Shown piece after piece: positions 1-9,042 of a stretch of 64,000 bases of DNA (positions are counted from its first letter, which is position 1; each line of letters starts with the position of its first letter). Both the position numbers and the translations under genes were made by a program. Source of the DNA: Trujillonella endophytica (lineage in GTDB: Bacteria > Actinomycetota > Actinomycetes > Mycobacteriales > Geodermatophilaceae); NCBI RefSeq assembly GCF_900110555.1, contig NZ_FOEE01000010.1, forward strand, positions 116,862 to 180,861. Direction: 5' to 3'. The notes under the pieces were generated by a model that was given only the letters and a program-made list of their open reading frames with translations, was not told the origin of the DNA and ran no database searches.

Positions 1-661
1 GCGCCGTCCAGAGGCAGCCGTCGTCGTCGACGGTGAGCCCGTCGGCCACGCCGGCGTCGTCGCCGAACTCGAGCAGCACCCGGCCCCGCGCAGGCGTCCC
101 CGTGGCGACGTCGTAGTCGAACGCCGACAGCAGCCCCGGGCCGGAGTCGGCCAGGTAGAGCGTGCTGCCGTCGGGTGACCAGCCGAGCCCGTTGGAGACG
201 GTCAGCCCGTCGAGCAGCGTGCGCACGGTGCCGTCGAGGTCGAGGCAGTACAGCGCGCCGGCGCCCGGGCGCTGGTCGAAGGCCATGGTGCCGGCGAGGA
301 ACCGGCCCGCCGGATCGCACGCGGCGTCGTTCATCCGGGTGCCACCGGACCCCTCGGAGCCGCCCTCACCGGCGAGCTCGAGCAGCACGCGGGCGGCGCC
401 GTCCTCGGCGAGAGCGCTGAACCCGCCGCCGGCGGCCAGCAGCCACCCCCCGGCCGCGACCGGGGCCACGGCGCCGACGGTGTCGCCGCCGTGGTGCGCG
501 GCGCGCTCGGTGAGGTCGCCGTCGGGCCCGACGGCCGCGCGGCGCAGCAGCCCGGCGGGGATGTCGACCCACAGCAGTTCGGCGCGGGCGGCGTCCCACC
601 GCGGCCCCTCCCCGTGCGCGGCGGCGGGCGGAGCGGCGGCGGTCGCGGTCAGGCGCTGCAT
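1..661 (-). CDS. SMP-30/gluconolactonase/regucalcin-family protein (3' part missing)
   Basis: The reading frame starts at an ATG (659-661 on the complement) and stays open for 220 codons to the window edge, so the C-terminus is missing. The translation begins [20 protein letters not shown] and carries the family signatures HGEGPRWD (about residue 16), a mid-protein [19 protein letters not shown] and [19 protein letters not shown]. In this six-bladed beta-propeller family these segments hold metal ligands (Glu in GEGP, Asn in RMND, Asn in SNGLGWS). Family members are Ca/Zn-dependent lactonases acting on sugar lactones or similar esters; the substrate cannot be told from sequence. It is transcribed away from ppc, sharing a 56-bp divergent promoter region. 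Confidence 0.88.
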   Translation of the reverse strand, partial: MQRLTATAAAPPAAAHGEGPRWDAARAELLWVDIPAGLLRRAAVGPDGDLTERAAHHGGDTVGAVAPVAAGGWLLAAGGGFSALAEDGAARVLLELAGEGGSEGSGGTRMNDAACDPAGRFLAGTMAFDQRPGAGALYCLDLDGTVRTLLDGLTVSNGLGWSPDGSTLYLADSGPGLLSAFDYDVATGTPARGRVLLEFGDDAGVADGLTVDDDGCLWTA

Positions 662-705
662 ACCGACGTCCTCCCCACGACACCCGCTCGTCACACGGAC
701 GGCGG

Positions 706-711
706 CATACT
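706..711 (+). promoter_or_regulatory. -10-like hexamer of ppc; probably leaderless transcript
   Basis: CATACT lies six bases upstream of the ppc ATG at 718 and no purine-rich ribosome-binding site is present. This is the arrangement expected of a leaderless mRNA, which is common in actinomycetes. The -35 region is not obvious. Confidence 0.35.
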
Positions 712-717
712 CCCGCC

Positions 718-3513
718 ATGTCCGAAGCCACCGTGGACGTCGCCGACCTCCGACAGCACGGCCGGACGGAGGATCCGGGCGCAGAGGCACCGCTGCGCGA
801 GGACATCCGGCTGCTGGGCCGGGTGCTGGGCGAGGTGATCGCCGAGCAGTCCGGCGACGAGGTGCTGGAGCTGGTCGAGAGCACCCGCGTGGCCGCCTTC
901 GGGGTGCGCCGGTCCGACGTCGACCGCGCCGAGCTCGCCGACCAGCTCAGCGGGCTCGACGTCCGGGCGGCCAACCACGTGATCCGGGCGTTCAGCCACT
1001 TCTCCCTGCTGGCCAACCTGGCCGAGGACATCCACCACGAGCGGCGCCGGCGGTTCCACCGGCGCAGCGGCTCGCCGCCGCAGCCGGGCAGTCTCGCCGC
1101 CACCTTCGGCATCCTGGACGCCGCCGGACTCGACGCCGACGCGGTCGCCGACGCGCTGACCGGGGCGCTGGTGGTCCCCGTGGTCACCGCGCACCCGACC
1201 GAGGTGCGGCGCAAGACCATCTCCCAGGTGCAGCGCCAGGTCACCGAGCTCATCCGCCACCGGGACCGGTCGACCGAGGACCTCGGCGCGGACCCCGAGT
1301 GGGCCGGCCGGCTGTGGCGGGCGGTGCTCACCCTGTGGCAGACCGCCCTGCTGCGGCTGTCGCGGCTGCGGCTGTCCGACGAGATCGACGAGGCGCTGCG
1401 CTACTACGAGCTCTCGCTGTTCGAGGTCATCCCGGCCGTCAACGCCGAGCTGCGCCGCGCCCTCCGGCAGCGCTGGCCCGACGTGGGGCCGACCCGGCCG
1501 ATGCTGCAGCCGGGGTCCTGGATCGGCGGCGACCGGGACGGCAACCCGTTCGTCACCGCCGACGCCGTCCGCCGGGCGACCAGCCGCCAGGCCGAGACGG
1601 CGCTGGGCCACCACCTCGCCGAGCTGGTGACGCTGCGCGACGAGCTCTCGATGTCCGACCGGCTGGTCACCCCGACGCACGAGCTCTACCAGCTGGCCGA
1701 CGCCTCCCGCGACGAGTCGCCGTTCCGCGCCGACGAGCCCTACCGGCGGGCGCTCATCGGGGTGCACGCACGGCTGGCCGCCACCGCGCGCCGGGTGCTG
1801 GGCCGCGTGCCCGGCGCCGCCCCGGCGGGGGAGCGGGAGCCCTACGACGGCCCGGCCGAGCTGCTCGCCGACCTCGCGGTCGTGGACGCCTCGCTGCGCA
1901 GCCACGGCGCCGGTGCGCTGGCCGACGACCGGCTGACCCGGCTGCGCGAGGCGGTCGAGGTGTTCGGCTTCCACCTGTGCGGCCTGGACATGCGGCAGAA
2001 CTCCGCGATCCACGAGGAGGTGCTCGGCGAGCTGCTGGCCTGGGCCGGCGTCTGCGACGACTACGCCGCGCAGGACGAGGCGACCCGGGTGGAGCTGCTC
2101 GCCGGCGAGCTCCGGCTGCGCCGCCCCCTGGTCCGCCCGGACGCCGAGCTGTCCGAGCTGGCCCGCGGCGAGCTGGACCTGCTGCACGCGGCGGCCGAGC
2201 AGGTGGCGCTGCTCGGCCCGCAGGCGATCCCCAACTACGTGATCAGCATGTGCGAGTCGGTCAGCGACGTGCTCGAGGTCGCCGTCCTGCTCAAGGAGGT
2301 CGGGCTGCTGGAGCTCGACGCCTCCGGCCGCCCTTCCTGCCCCGTGGGCATCTCGCCGCTGTTCGAGACGATCGACGACCTGCAGGGCGCCGGCGCGACG
2401 ATGACCGCGGTGCTGCACCAGCCGCTCTACCGCGACCTGGTCGCGGCCCGGGGCGACCAGCAGGAGGTCATGCTCGGCTACTCCGACAGCAACAAGGACG
2501 GCGGCTACCTCGCCGCCAACTGGGCGCTGTACCGGGCGGAGCTGGAGCTGGTGGAGGTCGCCCGCGCCGAGGGCGTCCGGCTGCGGCTGTTCCACGGCCG
2601 GGGCGGCACCGTCGGCCGCGGCGGCGGGCCCAGCTACGAGGCGATCCGGGCGCAGCCGCCGGGCGCGGTCGCCGGCTCGCTGCGGATCACCGAGCAGGGC
2701 GAGGTCATCGCCGCCAAGTACGCCGACCCGGACCTGGCCCGGCGCAACCTCGAGGCGCTCGTTGCCGCCACGCTGGAGGCGAGCCTGCTCGACATCGAGG
2801 GCCTGGGCGACGGCGCCGACGAGGCCTACACGCTGCTCGACGAGCTCGCCGGCCGGGCCCGGCAGGCCTACGGCGCCCTGGTGCACGAGACGCCGGGGTT
2901 CGTGGAGTGGTTCCGCGCCGCGACGCCGATCCGCGAGCTGGGCGAGCTGAACATCGGCAGCCGCCCGCCGTCGCGCAAGGCCGGCGACAGCATCGCCGAC
3001 CTGCGGGCCATCCCGTGGGTGTTCAGCTGGTCGCAGGCCCGGATCATGCTGCCGGGCTGGTACGGCACCGGCTCGGCGCTGGAGTCGTGGATCGGCGGCG
3101 ACGAGGGCCGGCTGGACCGGTTGCGGGAGCTGCACCGGCGCTGGCCGTTCCTGCGCTCGGTGCTGTCCAACATGGGCATGGTCCTGGCCAAGACCGACCT
3201 CGGCCTGGCCGCCCGCTACGCCGGGCTGGTGCCCGACGAGGAGCTCCGCGCGCGGGTGTTCGACCAGATCACCGCCGAGCACGAGCGGACCTGCCGGATG
3301 CTGCTGGCGGTCACCGGGGACGACGCGCTGCTCGCCGACAACCCCTCGCTGGCCCGCTCGATCCGCAACCGGTTCCCCTACCTCGAGCCGCTGCACCACC
3401 TGCAGGTCGAGATGCTGCGCCGCCGCCGCGAGGGCGACGACGACGAGCTCGTCCGCCGCAACATCCAGCTGACCATCAACGGCATCGCCACCGCGCTGCG
3501 CAACAGCGGCTGA
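718..3513 (+). CDS. ppc: Phosphoenolpyruvate carboxylase
   Basis: A 931-residue protein of full family length. It carboxylates phosphoenolpyruvate with bicarbonate to oxaloacetate, an anaplerotic cytosolic reaction. Both diagnostic active-site motifs are present: [13 protein letters not shown] with catalytic His at about residue 159, and [14 protein letters not shown] with His at about residue 626. The downstream signatures [10 protein letters not shown] and [10 protein letters not shown] are also intact. The ATG at 718 is chosen because it gives the natural N-terminus and sits just after a -10-like element. The next gene starts 7 bases after the stop, suggesting co-transcription. Nothing unusual is seen. 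Confidence 0.98.
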   Translation: MSEATVDVADLRQHGRTEDPGAEAPLREDIRLLGRVLGEVIAEQSGDEVLELVESTRVAAFGVRRSDVDRAELADQLSGLDVRAANHVIRAFSHFSLLANLAEDIHHERRRRFHRRSGSPPQPGSLAATFGILDAAGLDADAVADALTGALVVPVVTAHPTEVRRKTISQVQRQVTELIRHRDRSTEDLGADPEWAGRLWRAVLTLWQTALLRLSRLRLSDEIDEALRYYELSLFEVIPAVNAELRRALRQRWPDVGPTRPMLQPGSWIGGDRDGNPFVTADAVRRATSRQAETALGHHLAELVTLRDELSMSDRLVTPTHELYQLADASRDESPFRADEPYRRALIGVHARLAATARRVLGRVPGAAPAGEREPYDGPAELLADLAVVDASLRSHGAGALADDRLTRLREAVEVFGFHLCGLDMRQNSAIHEEVLGELLAWAGVCDDYAAQDEATRVELLAGELRLRRPLVRPDAELSELARGELDLLHAAAEQVALLGPQAIPNYVISMCESVSDVLEVAVLLKEVGLLELDASGRPSCPVGISPLFETIDDLQGAGATMTAVLHQPLYRDLVAARGDQQEVMLGYSDSNKDGGYLAANWALYRAELELVEVARAEGVRLRLFHGRGGTVGRGGGPSYEAIRAQPPGAVAGSLRITEQGEVIAAKYADPDLARRNLEALVAATLEASLLDIEGLGDGADEAYTLLDELAGRARQAYGALVHETPGFVEWFRAATPIRELGELNIGSRPPSRKAGDSIADLRAIPWVFSWSQARIMLPGWYGTGSALESWIGGDEGRLDRLRELHRRWPFLRSVLSNMGMVLAKTDLGLAARYAGLVPDEELRARVFDQITAEHERTCRMLLAVTGDDALLADNPSLARSIRNRFPYLEPLHHLQVEMLRRRREGDDDELVRRNIQLTINGIATALRNSG

Positions 3514-3520
3514 CCGGGCA

Positions 3521-4636
3521 GTGTCGACCGGCGTGGGGAGCGGGGGAGCGGCAGCTCCGGGGGTCGTCGTCGCGGCCACCGGTGGCGAGGTGCTGCACCG
3601 CGCGGCGGTGGACCTGGGGCTGGCCCCGGCGGCACTGGCGCCGGCCGTGAGCGACCCGGCGTATCGGGTGCTGGCCGGCGGCCCGGGGCAGGCGGTCCTG
3701 CTGCGCCGGCAGTGGACCGTCGAGGGGACGCCCGAGGCGGTGGTGCTCGCGGCCGCGGGCATGGGACCGGACTCCCCGGCGGTGCAGGCGACGGCCGCGG
3801 CCTGGGGCTGCGAGCGGGTGCGCGACCGCCCCGGCGGCCGCGGGGTGCTGCCCGTCGCCCCGCCACCGGCCACCGCGCCGCTGACCGAGCGGTTCCTCGC
3901 CTCCGCGGCGCTGGCCGCCACTCGGGTCGAGACGGCGGTGGCGCTGGCCCGGGGCACGGGCGAGGACCGGGTGAAGCTCGACGGCAGCCCGTCCCTGGCC
4001 GCCGACGAGGCCGCGCACACCGCCGCCGTCGGCGTGCTCGGCGCCCTGGGCGTGCCGGTGCTCAGCGAGGAGCGCCCCGACGTCGCCGTCGACCCGGACG
4101 GGCCGTGGATCGTGCTCGACCCGCTCGACGGCACCGGCAACTTCCGCGCGGGTCTGCCGCCGTGGGCCTTCTCCGCCGGGCTGGTCCTGGCGGGGGAGCC
4201 GATCGCCGGGGTGGTCGTCGACCTCTCGTCGGGCCGCCGCTGGTCCGGTGCCGCGGGCGCCGGCGCCCGGCGCGACGACGTCCCGATCGCGCCGCGCCCG
4301 GGCACCACGGTCGTGGTCCCGAGCGCGCCGGGAGGCCGCGCGGTCGGGGTGCCGACCACCGCGCGCCGGATCCGCGTCACCGGCTGCACCGCGGTGGAGA
4401 TCTGCCTGGTCGCCGACGGGTCGGCCGCGGGGTGGCACGACCTGGACCGCTCCGGCACGCACGTGCACGACGTCGCCGGCGGGCTGGCCGTGCTCGCCGC
4501 CGCCGGCGGGGTGGCGCTGACCCAGGACGGCGAGCCGCTGCGCCTGCACCCCGACACCGGGATGCTCATCCGGTTCGCCGCCGCGGGAACGGCCGAGGCG
4601 ACCCGGGAGCTCATGGCCGCCGTCGGCCCGCGCTGA
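3521..4636 (+). CDS. Inositol monophosphatase-family phosphatase with N-terminal extension
   Basis: A 371-residue protein starting at GTG. The Li-sensitive Mg-dependent phosphatase signature is LDPLDGTGNF at residues 199-208, with an upstream metal-binding Glu in LSEERPD and a later HDVAGG segment corresponding to the WDxAAG motif. Members dephosphorylate inositol phosphates, 3'-phosphoadenosine 5'-phosphate, fructose bisphosphate or similar small substrates. The length exceeds the usual 260-280 residues because of about 100 unassigned N-terminal residues. It lies 7 bases downstream of ppc and probably shares its transcript. A hairpin at 4651-4676 follows. The exact substrate is undetermined; CysQ/IMPase are the main alternatives. 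Confidence 0.85.
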   Translation: MSTGVGSGGAAAPGVVVAATGGEVLHRAAVDLGLAPAALAPAVSDPAYRVLAGGPGQAVLLRRQWTVEGTPEAVVLAAAGMGPDSPAVQATAAAWGCERVRDRPGGRGVLPVAPPPATAPLTERFLASAALAATRVETAVALARGTGEDRVKLDGSPSLAADEAAHTAAVGVLGALGVPVLSEERPDVAVDPDGPWIVLDPLDGTGNFRAGLPPWAFSAGLVLAGEPIAGVVVDLSSGRRWSGAAGAGARRDDVPIAPRPGTTVVVPSAPGGRAVGVPTTARRIRVTGCTAVEICLVADGSAAGWHDLDRSGTHVHDVAGGLAVLAAAGGVALTQDGEPLRLHPDTGMLIRFAAAGTAEATRELMAAVGPR

Positions 4637-4650
4637 GCCGGCCCGGCCGG

Positions 4651-4676
4651 CGTCCCGAACGGGCCCGCCCGGGACG
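4651..4676. terminator. Hairpin between convergent genes
   Basis: CGTCCCG at 4651-4657 pairs perfectly with CGGGACG at 4670-4676 around a 12-nt GC-rich loop. It lies between the stop of the phosphatase (4636) and the stop of the oppositely oriented reductase (4684). There is no U-tract, as is usual in high-GC actinomycetes. Confidence 0.45.
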
Positions 4677-4683
4677 GGGCGGG

Positions 4684-6111
4684 TCAGTCGCGCGCGCCCT
4701 CCTCGGCCTCCTCGGCGGCCTGCGCCGCCCGGGCCGCGGCGAGCAGGGCCTCGCGCTCGTGCATCGTCGTGCGCTCCCGGCCCCGGGTCGCGCCGAGGGC
4801 CGTCTCCGCCGCGTCGATGGCCTTCCAGTTCGCCAGGAGCACCGGGTCGACACCCTTGGCGCGCAGCGTGCGGACCAGGTCGTCCGGGTCGCCGTGCGGC
4901 GTGATGGTCCCGGCCTGGACGTCGGCCAGCAGCGTGGTCACGGTCTCGCGGGCGTCGTGCTTGTTGGTGCCGACGACGCCGGTGGGCCCCCGCTTGATCC
5001 ACCCGGCCACGTACTCGCCGGTCGAGGGGACGCCCTCGCGCAGCACCCGCCCGGCCTCGTTCGGCACGGTGTTCGTGCCGGTGTCCAGCGGCAGCCCGGG
5101 CAGCGGCAGCCCGCGGTAGCCGACCGACCGCACGACCAGGTCGGCCGGCAGCGTGGTGATCTCGCCGGTGCCGACCGCGCGGCCCTCGGCGTCGACCGCC
5201 GTCCGCTCGACCTCGATGCCGGTCACCCGGTCCTCCCCGAGGAGCCGCACGGGGCGGGCGTAGAACCGCAGCGCGAGAGTCGGGCGCCCGGGCTCGGCGG
5301 TGTGGTCGGCGTAGCCGCGCAGGATGCCGATGTTCTTCGCCCGCAGCCGGTCGGCGGGCGGCGGCTCGTCCTCGCCGGGCAGGTCCGCGGGGTCGACCAG
5401 CACGGTGGCGCCGGCCAGCTCGCCGAGCTCCCCGAGCTCCTTGGCGGTGAAGGTGGCCTGCGCCGGACCGCGGCGGCCCAGGACCGTCACCGACTCCACC
5501 GGGGCCGCGGCCAGGGCGTCGAGCACGTGCTGGGGCATGTCGGTGGGCTCGAGCTCCTCGGGGGTGCGGACCAGCACGCGGCCCACGTCCAGGGCGACGT
5601 TGCCCACCCCGATCACGATCGCCGACCGCGCCCCGGCGAGCGCCTTCTCGATCCGCTCGCGGTCGGCGTCGGGGTGCCCGCAGTACCAGCCCACGAGGTC
5701 GGTCGCGGCGATGCTGCCGGGCAGCTCCTCGCCCTCGATCGACAGCGCCCGGTCGCGCGAGGCGCCGTAGGTGTAGATGACGGCGTCCACGTGGTCGCGC
5801 AGTTCGTGCAGGTCGAGGTCGGTGCCGATCTCGACGTTGCCGACGAAGCGCACGTGCTCGTGGTCCAGCACGCCGTGCAGCGTGTTGCGCAGCGCGCGCA
5901 TCTTCAGGTGGTCCGGGGCGATGCCGTGCCGGACCAGGCCGAACGGGGTGGGCAGCCGGTCGATGAGGTCGACGGCGACCGGGACGTCGGTCTGCCGCAT
6001 CAGCGCCTCCGCGGCGTAGATGCCCGCCGGCCCGGCGCCGACGATGGCCACCCGGAGGCGGCGCGCGGCGGGTGTGGTGGCAGTGTCCTCGGCGTCCGAC
6101 ATGATCGGCAT
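4684..6111 (-). CDS. fprA: Ferredoxin/adrenodoxin-type NADP reductase (FprA-like)
   Basis: A 475-residue FAD flavoprotein of the adrenodoxin-reductase type, similar in layout to mycobacterial FprA. The FAD-binding Rossmann motif VAIVGAGPAGIYAAE is at about residues 21-35, followed by the family signature TPFGLVRHGIAPDH. A second dinucleotide motif, VIGVGNVALDVGR, binds NADP(H), and a C-terminal AGWIKRGPTGVVGTNK segment is typical. It transfers electrons between NADPH and ferredoxin and could supply the two P450s and the ferredoxin found further along. The start at 6111 is the longest; an alternative ATG at 6102 has AGGA upstream. The gene is divergent from the small ABM gene. Confidence 0.92.
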   Translation of the reverse strand: MPIMSDAEDTATTPAARRLRVAIVGAGPAGIYAAEALMRQTDVPVAVDLIDRLPTPFGLVRHGIAPDHLKMRALRNTLHGVLDHEHVRFVGNVEIGTDLDLHELRDHVDAVIYTYGASRDRALSIEGEELPGSIAATDLVGWYCGHPDADRERIEKALAGARSAIVIGVGNVALDVGRVLVRTPEELEPTDMPQHVLDALAAAPVESVTVLGRRGPAQATFTAKELGELGELAGATVLVDPADLPGEDEPPPADRLRAKNIGILRGYADHTAEPGRPTLALRFYARPVRLLGEDRVTGIEVERTAVDAEGRAVGTGEITTLPADLVVRSVGYRGLPLPGLPLDTGTNTVPNEAGRVLREGVPSTGEYVAGWIKRGPTGVVGTNKHDARETVTTLLADVQAGTITPHGDPDDLVRTLRAKGVDPVLLANWKAIDAAETALGATRGRERTTMHEREALLAAARAAQAAEEAEEGARD

Positions 6112-6188
6112 CCTGACCTGCGCGGCCCGGATGCGCCAACCACCGCACCGGGTCGGCCGCGCCGTCCCGCCGTCCAGGAGGAGCTCCG

Positions 6189-6491
6189 ATGTCCGTGGTC
6201 GTCGTCGCCCACATCCGCCCGCTGCCCGAGCACCTCGACGCCGTGCGCGAGGCGTTCGTCGAGATCCTGCCGGCGGTGCACGCCGAGCCCGGCTGCGAGC
6301 TCTACGCGCTGCACGAGGCCGACGGCGTCCTCGTGATGATCGAGAAGTGGGCCAGCCAGGAGGCGCTGACCACCCACATGACCGCCCCGGCGCTGGCCGG
6401 GCTGGGCCCGAAGCTGGCGGGCAAGGTCGGCGGCGCGCCCGAGGTGCAGGTGCTCACGCCGGTGCCGGCCGGCTCCAAGGGCGCGCTCTGA
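6189..6491 (+). CDS. Antibiotic biosynthesis monooxygenase (ABM)-fold protein, putative quinol monooxygenase
   Basis: A 100-residue single-domain protein with an AGGAGG-type ribosome-binding site before ATG 6189. The pattern VVVAHIRPLPEHLDAVREAF, then EPGCELYALHEADG and MIEKWASQEALTTHM, is characteristic of dimeric ferredoxin-like ABM proteins (YgiN/ActVA-Orf6 type). Such proteins oxidise small quinols or protect against reactive electrophiles without a metal or prosthetic group. It is divergent from fprA across 77 bases. A REP-like pair and a terminator hairpin follow. Confidence 0.8.
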   Translation: MSVVVVAHIRPLPEHLDAVREAFVEILPAVHAEPGCELYALHEADGVLVMIEKWASQEALTTHMTAPALAGLGPKLAGKVGGAPEVQVLTPVPAGSKGAL

Positions 6492-6516
6492 TCGTCTCCG
6501 CGGGTCCGCCCGCCCC

Positions 6517-6575
6517 GGCGTTGTCCCTCGAGCGGCCAGGGCGAGCGGCGAAATGGCCGGCTCAGGGACACCGCC
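6517..6575. repeat. REP-like imperfect palindrome, copy 1
   Basis: The arm at 6517-6538 (GGCGTTGTCCCTCGAGC...) matches the reverse complement of 6554-6575 at 17 of 22 positions. It is intergenic and resembles copy 2 at 6632-6689, so the two look like members of one dispersed palindromic family. Confidence 0.55.
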
Positions 6576-6631
6576 CCGCTGAGCTGCGCGCCGCCGTCGC
6601 CGCTGGAGTTCCCGCGGCGGGGTCCGGCGCC

Positions 6632-6689
6632 GGCGTGTCCCTGGGGCGGCCAGAAGGGCCGAGGGAACGGCCGCCCCGGGGACAACGCC
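6632..6689. repeat. REP-like palindrome, copy 2
   Basis: GGCGTGTCCCTGGGGCGGCC (6632-6651) pairs with 6669-6689 with one unpaired base and one mismatch. The arms share the GGCG(T)TGTCCC core with copy 1, about 60 bases upstream. The two hairpins fill most of the 273-base space between the ABM gene and the glycosylase gene. Confidence 0.6.
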
Positions 6690-6723
6690 CCGGCGCTGGG
6701 GGGATCGAAGGCGCTCTCTGACG

Positions 6724-6762
6724 GGAGGAGATGGGTGGGTGTCACGCCCACCGATCTCCTCC
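6724..6762. terminator. Strong bidirectional hairpin terminator
   Basis: GGAGGAGATGGGTGGGTG (6724-6741) pairs with 6745-6762 over 18 positions with one mismatch and one G-T wobble, around a 3-nt loop. It lies directly downstream of the minus-strand glycosylase stop (6765) and downstream of the plus-strand ABM gene, so it can serve both transcripts. Confidence 0.75.
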
Positions 6763-6764
6763 GG

Positions 6765-7577
6765 TCAGGCCGCCTGGCAGGCCGGGCACCAGTAGAGGTT
6801 GCGGCCCACCATGTCCCGGGTCGCCACCTCGGTGCCGCAGATCCGGCAGGGCAGCCCGGTGCGCCGGTACACGTAGTGCGCGTCCTCCCGGCCGGCCGGG
6901 CCGCGCCGGCGGGTGCGGTCCTCGGGGCGGGTCGTGACGATGCGGCCCAGGCGGACGCCGGCACGCATGAGGACGACGAGGTCGGCCCACAGCGCCGCCC
7001 ATTCCTCGGGGCCGACCTCGCGGCCGGGGCGGAAGGGCGAGATCCGGTGCCGGAAGAGGATCTCGGCGCGGTAGACGTTGCCGACGCCGGCCAGCACCGA
7101 CTGGTCCATGAGCAGCGCCCCCACGGCGGTGCGGCTGGCGGCGATGCGCCGGTGGGCGAGGGCGCCGTCGCGGCTGCGGGCGCGCAGCGGGTCCGGGCCC
7201 AGCCGGTCGAGCACCCGGTCGACCTCCGGCGCCGTGAGCACCTCGCAGACCGTCGCGCCCCGCAGGTCGGTCCACACGCCGTGGCCGTCCGGCCCGGGTC
7301 CCTCCCAGCGCATCCGCAGCGCGCCCCGCGGCGGGGGAGGGGTGCCGGTGCCGGCGGTGTAGGTGCCGTAGAGCCCCAGGTGCACGTGCAGGGCGTCGCC
7401 GCCGAAGTGCGCGAACAGGTGCTTGCCGTAGCTGGTCACCCGGTCCAGGCACCGGCCGTCGAGGAGTTCGGCGCCCGCGGTGAAGCGGCCCTGCGGGCTG
7501 GTCACGTGCACCGGCCGCCCGGCGAACGCCTCCTGCTGCTCGCGGGCCAGCCGGAACAGGGTGTGGCCCTCAGGCAC
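6765..7577 (-). CDS. nei: Fpg/Nei-family DNA glycosylase/AP lyase
   Basis: A 270-residue base-excision repair enzyme. The N-terminal MPEGHTLFRLA supplies the catalytic Pro2 and Glu3 of the family, and the His after PEG favours the Nei (endonuclease VIII) branch over Fpg. The helix-two-turn-helix region reads LMDQSVLAGVGNVYRAEILF, and the zinc finger is CRICGTEVATRDMVGRNLYWCPAC (shown here only by its CxxC...CxxC ends). It removes oxidised bases and nicks at the abasic site. The GTG start at 7577 overlaps the photolyase stop by 8 bases, so the two repair genes are translationally coupled. Confidence 0.92.
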   Translation of the reverse strand: MPEGHTLFRLAREQQEAFAGRPVHVTSPQGRFTAGAELLDGRCLDRVTSYGKHLFAHFGGDALHVHLGLYGTYTAGTGTPPPPRGALRMRWEGPGPDGHGVWTDLRGATVCEVLTAPEVDRVLDRLGPDPLRARSRDGALAHRRIAASRTAVGALLMDQSVLAGVGNVYRAEILFRHRISPFRPGREVGPEEWAALWADLVVLMRAGVRLGRIVTTRPEDRTRRRGPAGREDAHYVYRRTGLPCRICGTEVATRDMVGRNLYWCPACQAA

Positions 7578-8934
7578 GACGCACCCGCTCGAAGCGGTCC
7601 AGGGCGACCCGCCGCTCGTGCGCGTGGTCGACGACCGGGTCCGGGTAGCCGGGGGGCGGGCCGCCGGGCGCCGTCCAGGGCTCGTGCACGTACTTCGCGT
7701 CGACGTCGCGCAGCTCCGGCACCCACCGCTTCACGTAGGTGCCGTCCGGGTCGAACTTCTTCCCCTGGGTGACCGGGTTGAAGACCCGGTAGTAGGGCGA
7801 GGCGTCGGTGCCGGTGCCGGCGACCCACTGCCACCCGTGGTTGTTGCTGGCCAGGTCGCCGTCGACCAGGTGCTGCATGAAGTACCGCGCTCCCCTCGTC
7901 CACTCCTGGTGCAGGTCCTTGACCAGGAACGAGGCCACGATCATGCGCACCCGGTTGTGCACGTACGCCTCGCCCAGCAGCTGGCGCATCCCGGCGTCGA
8001 CGATCGGGAAGCCGGTGCGGCCGGTCTCCCAGGCGGCCACCAGCTCCTCGGCGTGCGGTCCGGAGTCGTAACCGATCGCCGCGAGCTCCGGGCGGAGGTA
8101 CTCCCGCGCCGACTCCGGCCGGTGCCACAGCACGTCGGCGTAGAACTCCCGCCAGGCGAGCTCGTCGGTGAACCGGCGCACGTCCTCGCCGTCTCCCTCG
8201 GCGGCGAGGTCGGCCAGCAGCGTGCGCGGGTGGACGGTGCCGTACTTCAGGTGCGCCGAGAGCCGGCTCGTGCCGTCGGTGCCGGGGGTGTTGCGGCCGT
8301 CGGCGTAGGCGTGCAGCCGCTCCTCGCGGAACCGGTCCCAGGTGGCCCGGGCGGCCTCCTCGCCGGCCGGGGGGAGCCGGGTCCCGCCGAGGTCCTGCTC
8401 GGGCGGCAGGTCCTCGGAGCGGGGGCCACGGCACCAGGCGACGTCGCCGGGGTGCGGCGCCGGCGCCGGCCACCCGTGCTCGCGCCAGGCGCGCGCGAAG
8501 GGGGTGAAGACCTGGAACGGGGTGCCGTTGCGCTTGGTCACCAGCCCCGGGCCGACGGCGTAGGGCGATCCGGTACGGGTGAACGCGACGTCGCCGAGCG
8601 CCCGCTCGACGGCGGCGTCGCGGCGGCGGCCGTACGGCCCGGTGTCGGCCGAGACGTGCACGCTGCCGGCCGCCACCTCCCGGGCCACGGCCGGGACGAC
8701 GTCGGACGGGTCGCCCGAGCGGATCACCAGGGCGCCCCCGGTCGCCTCGCGCAGCGCGGCCAGGCAGCGGCGGAGGTACTCCCGCCGGGGCACGCCCGAG
8801 GGGCCCCACAGCCGGGGGTCGACGACGAACAGCGGCAGCACCCCGTCGGCGCCGGCCGCCTCGACCGCCGTCATCAGGGCGGGGTGGTCACCGAGCCGCA
8901 GGTCGCGGCGGAACCACAGGACGCTCGTGGGCAC
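7570..8934 (-). CDS. phr: Deoxyribodipyrimidine photolyase (class I CPD-type)
   Basis: About 454 residues from a GTG at 8934, giving the standard N-terminus VPTSVLWFRRDLRLGDHPAL (first residue read as Met); a longer upstream frame exists but would add non-homologous residues. The N-terminal domain would bind the antenna cofactor. The C-terminal FAD domain shows FTDELAWREFYADVLWH, GMRQLLGEAYVHNRVRM, SNNHGWQWVAGTGTD and YYRVFNPVTQGKKFDPDG. It repairs UV-induced cyclobutane dimers using blue light. Coupling to the Nei-type glycosylase by an 8-base overlap makes a dedicated UV/oxidative repair operon. Confidence 0.93.
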   Translation of the reverse strand: MPTSVLWFRRDLRLGDHPALMTAVEAAGADGVLPLFVVDPRLWGPSGVPRREYLRRCLAALREATGGALVIRSGDPSDVVPAVAREVAAGSVHVSADTGPYGRRRDAAVERALGDVAFTRTGSPYAVGPGLVTKRNGTPFQVFTPFARAWREHGWPAPAPHPGDVAWCRGPRSEDLPPEQDLGGTRLPPAGEEAARATWDRFREERLHAYADGRNTPGTDGTSRLSAHLKYGTVHPRTLLADLAAEGDGEDVRRFTDELAWREFYADVLWHRPESAREYLRPELAAIGYDSGPHAEELVAAWETGRTGFPIVDAGMRQLLGEAYVHNRVRMIVASFLVKDLHQEWTRGARYFMQHLVDGDLASNNHGWQWVAGTGTDASPYYRVFNPVTQGKKFDPDGTYVKRWVPELRDVDAKYVHEPWTAPGGPPPGYPDPVVDHAHERRVALDRFERVRRA

Positions 8935-8978
8935 CCGCGCCACGGTAGGTGCGATCGGAGACACGCGCAGACGAAGGC

Positions 8979-9029
8979 CCTCGGTGCCCCCCACGACTCG
9001 CACGCTCGTCGCGGGCCCCTGCACCGAGG
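8979..9029 (-). terminator. Hairpin downstream of the GNAT gene
   Basis: CCTCGGTGC (8979-8987) pairs perfectly with GCACCGAGG (9021-9029). It lies between the GNAT stop at 9043 and the photolyase start at 8934, both on the minus strand, so it probably ends the GNAT transcript. The 33-nt loop is long, which lowers confidence. Confidence 0.4.
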
Positions 9030-9042
9030 CCGAGCGGGGTTG

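Noticed and set aside
691..4614. Very long open frames on the strand opposite ppc and the phosphatase, and similar long frames across the window (for example opposite 28-33 kb).
   Set aside because: In DNA this GC-rich, stop codons are rare in the antisense frames. The translations are low-complexity Arg/Pro/Gly/His-rich or repetitive, lack family motifs, and lie over genes with clear motifs.
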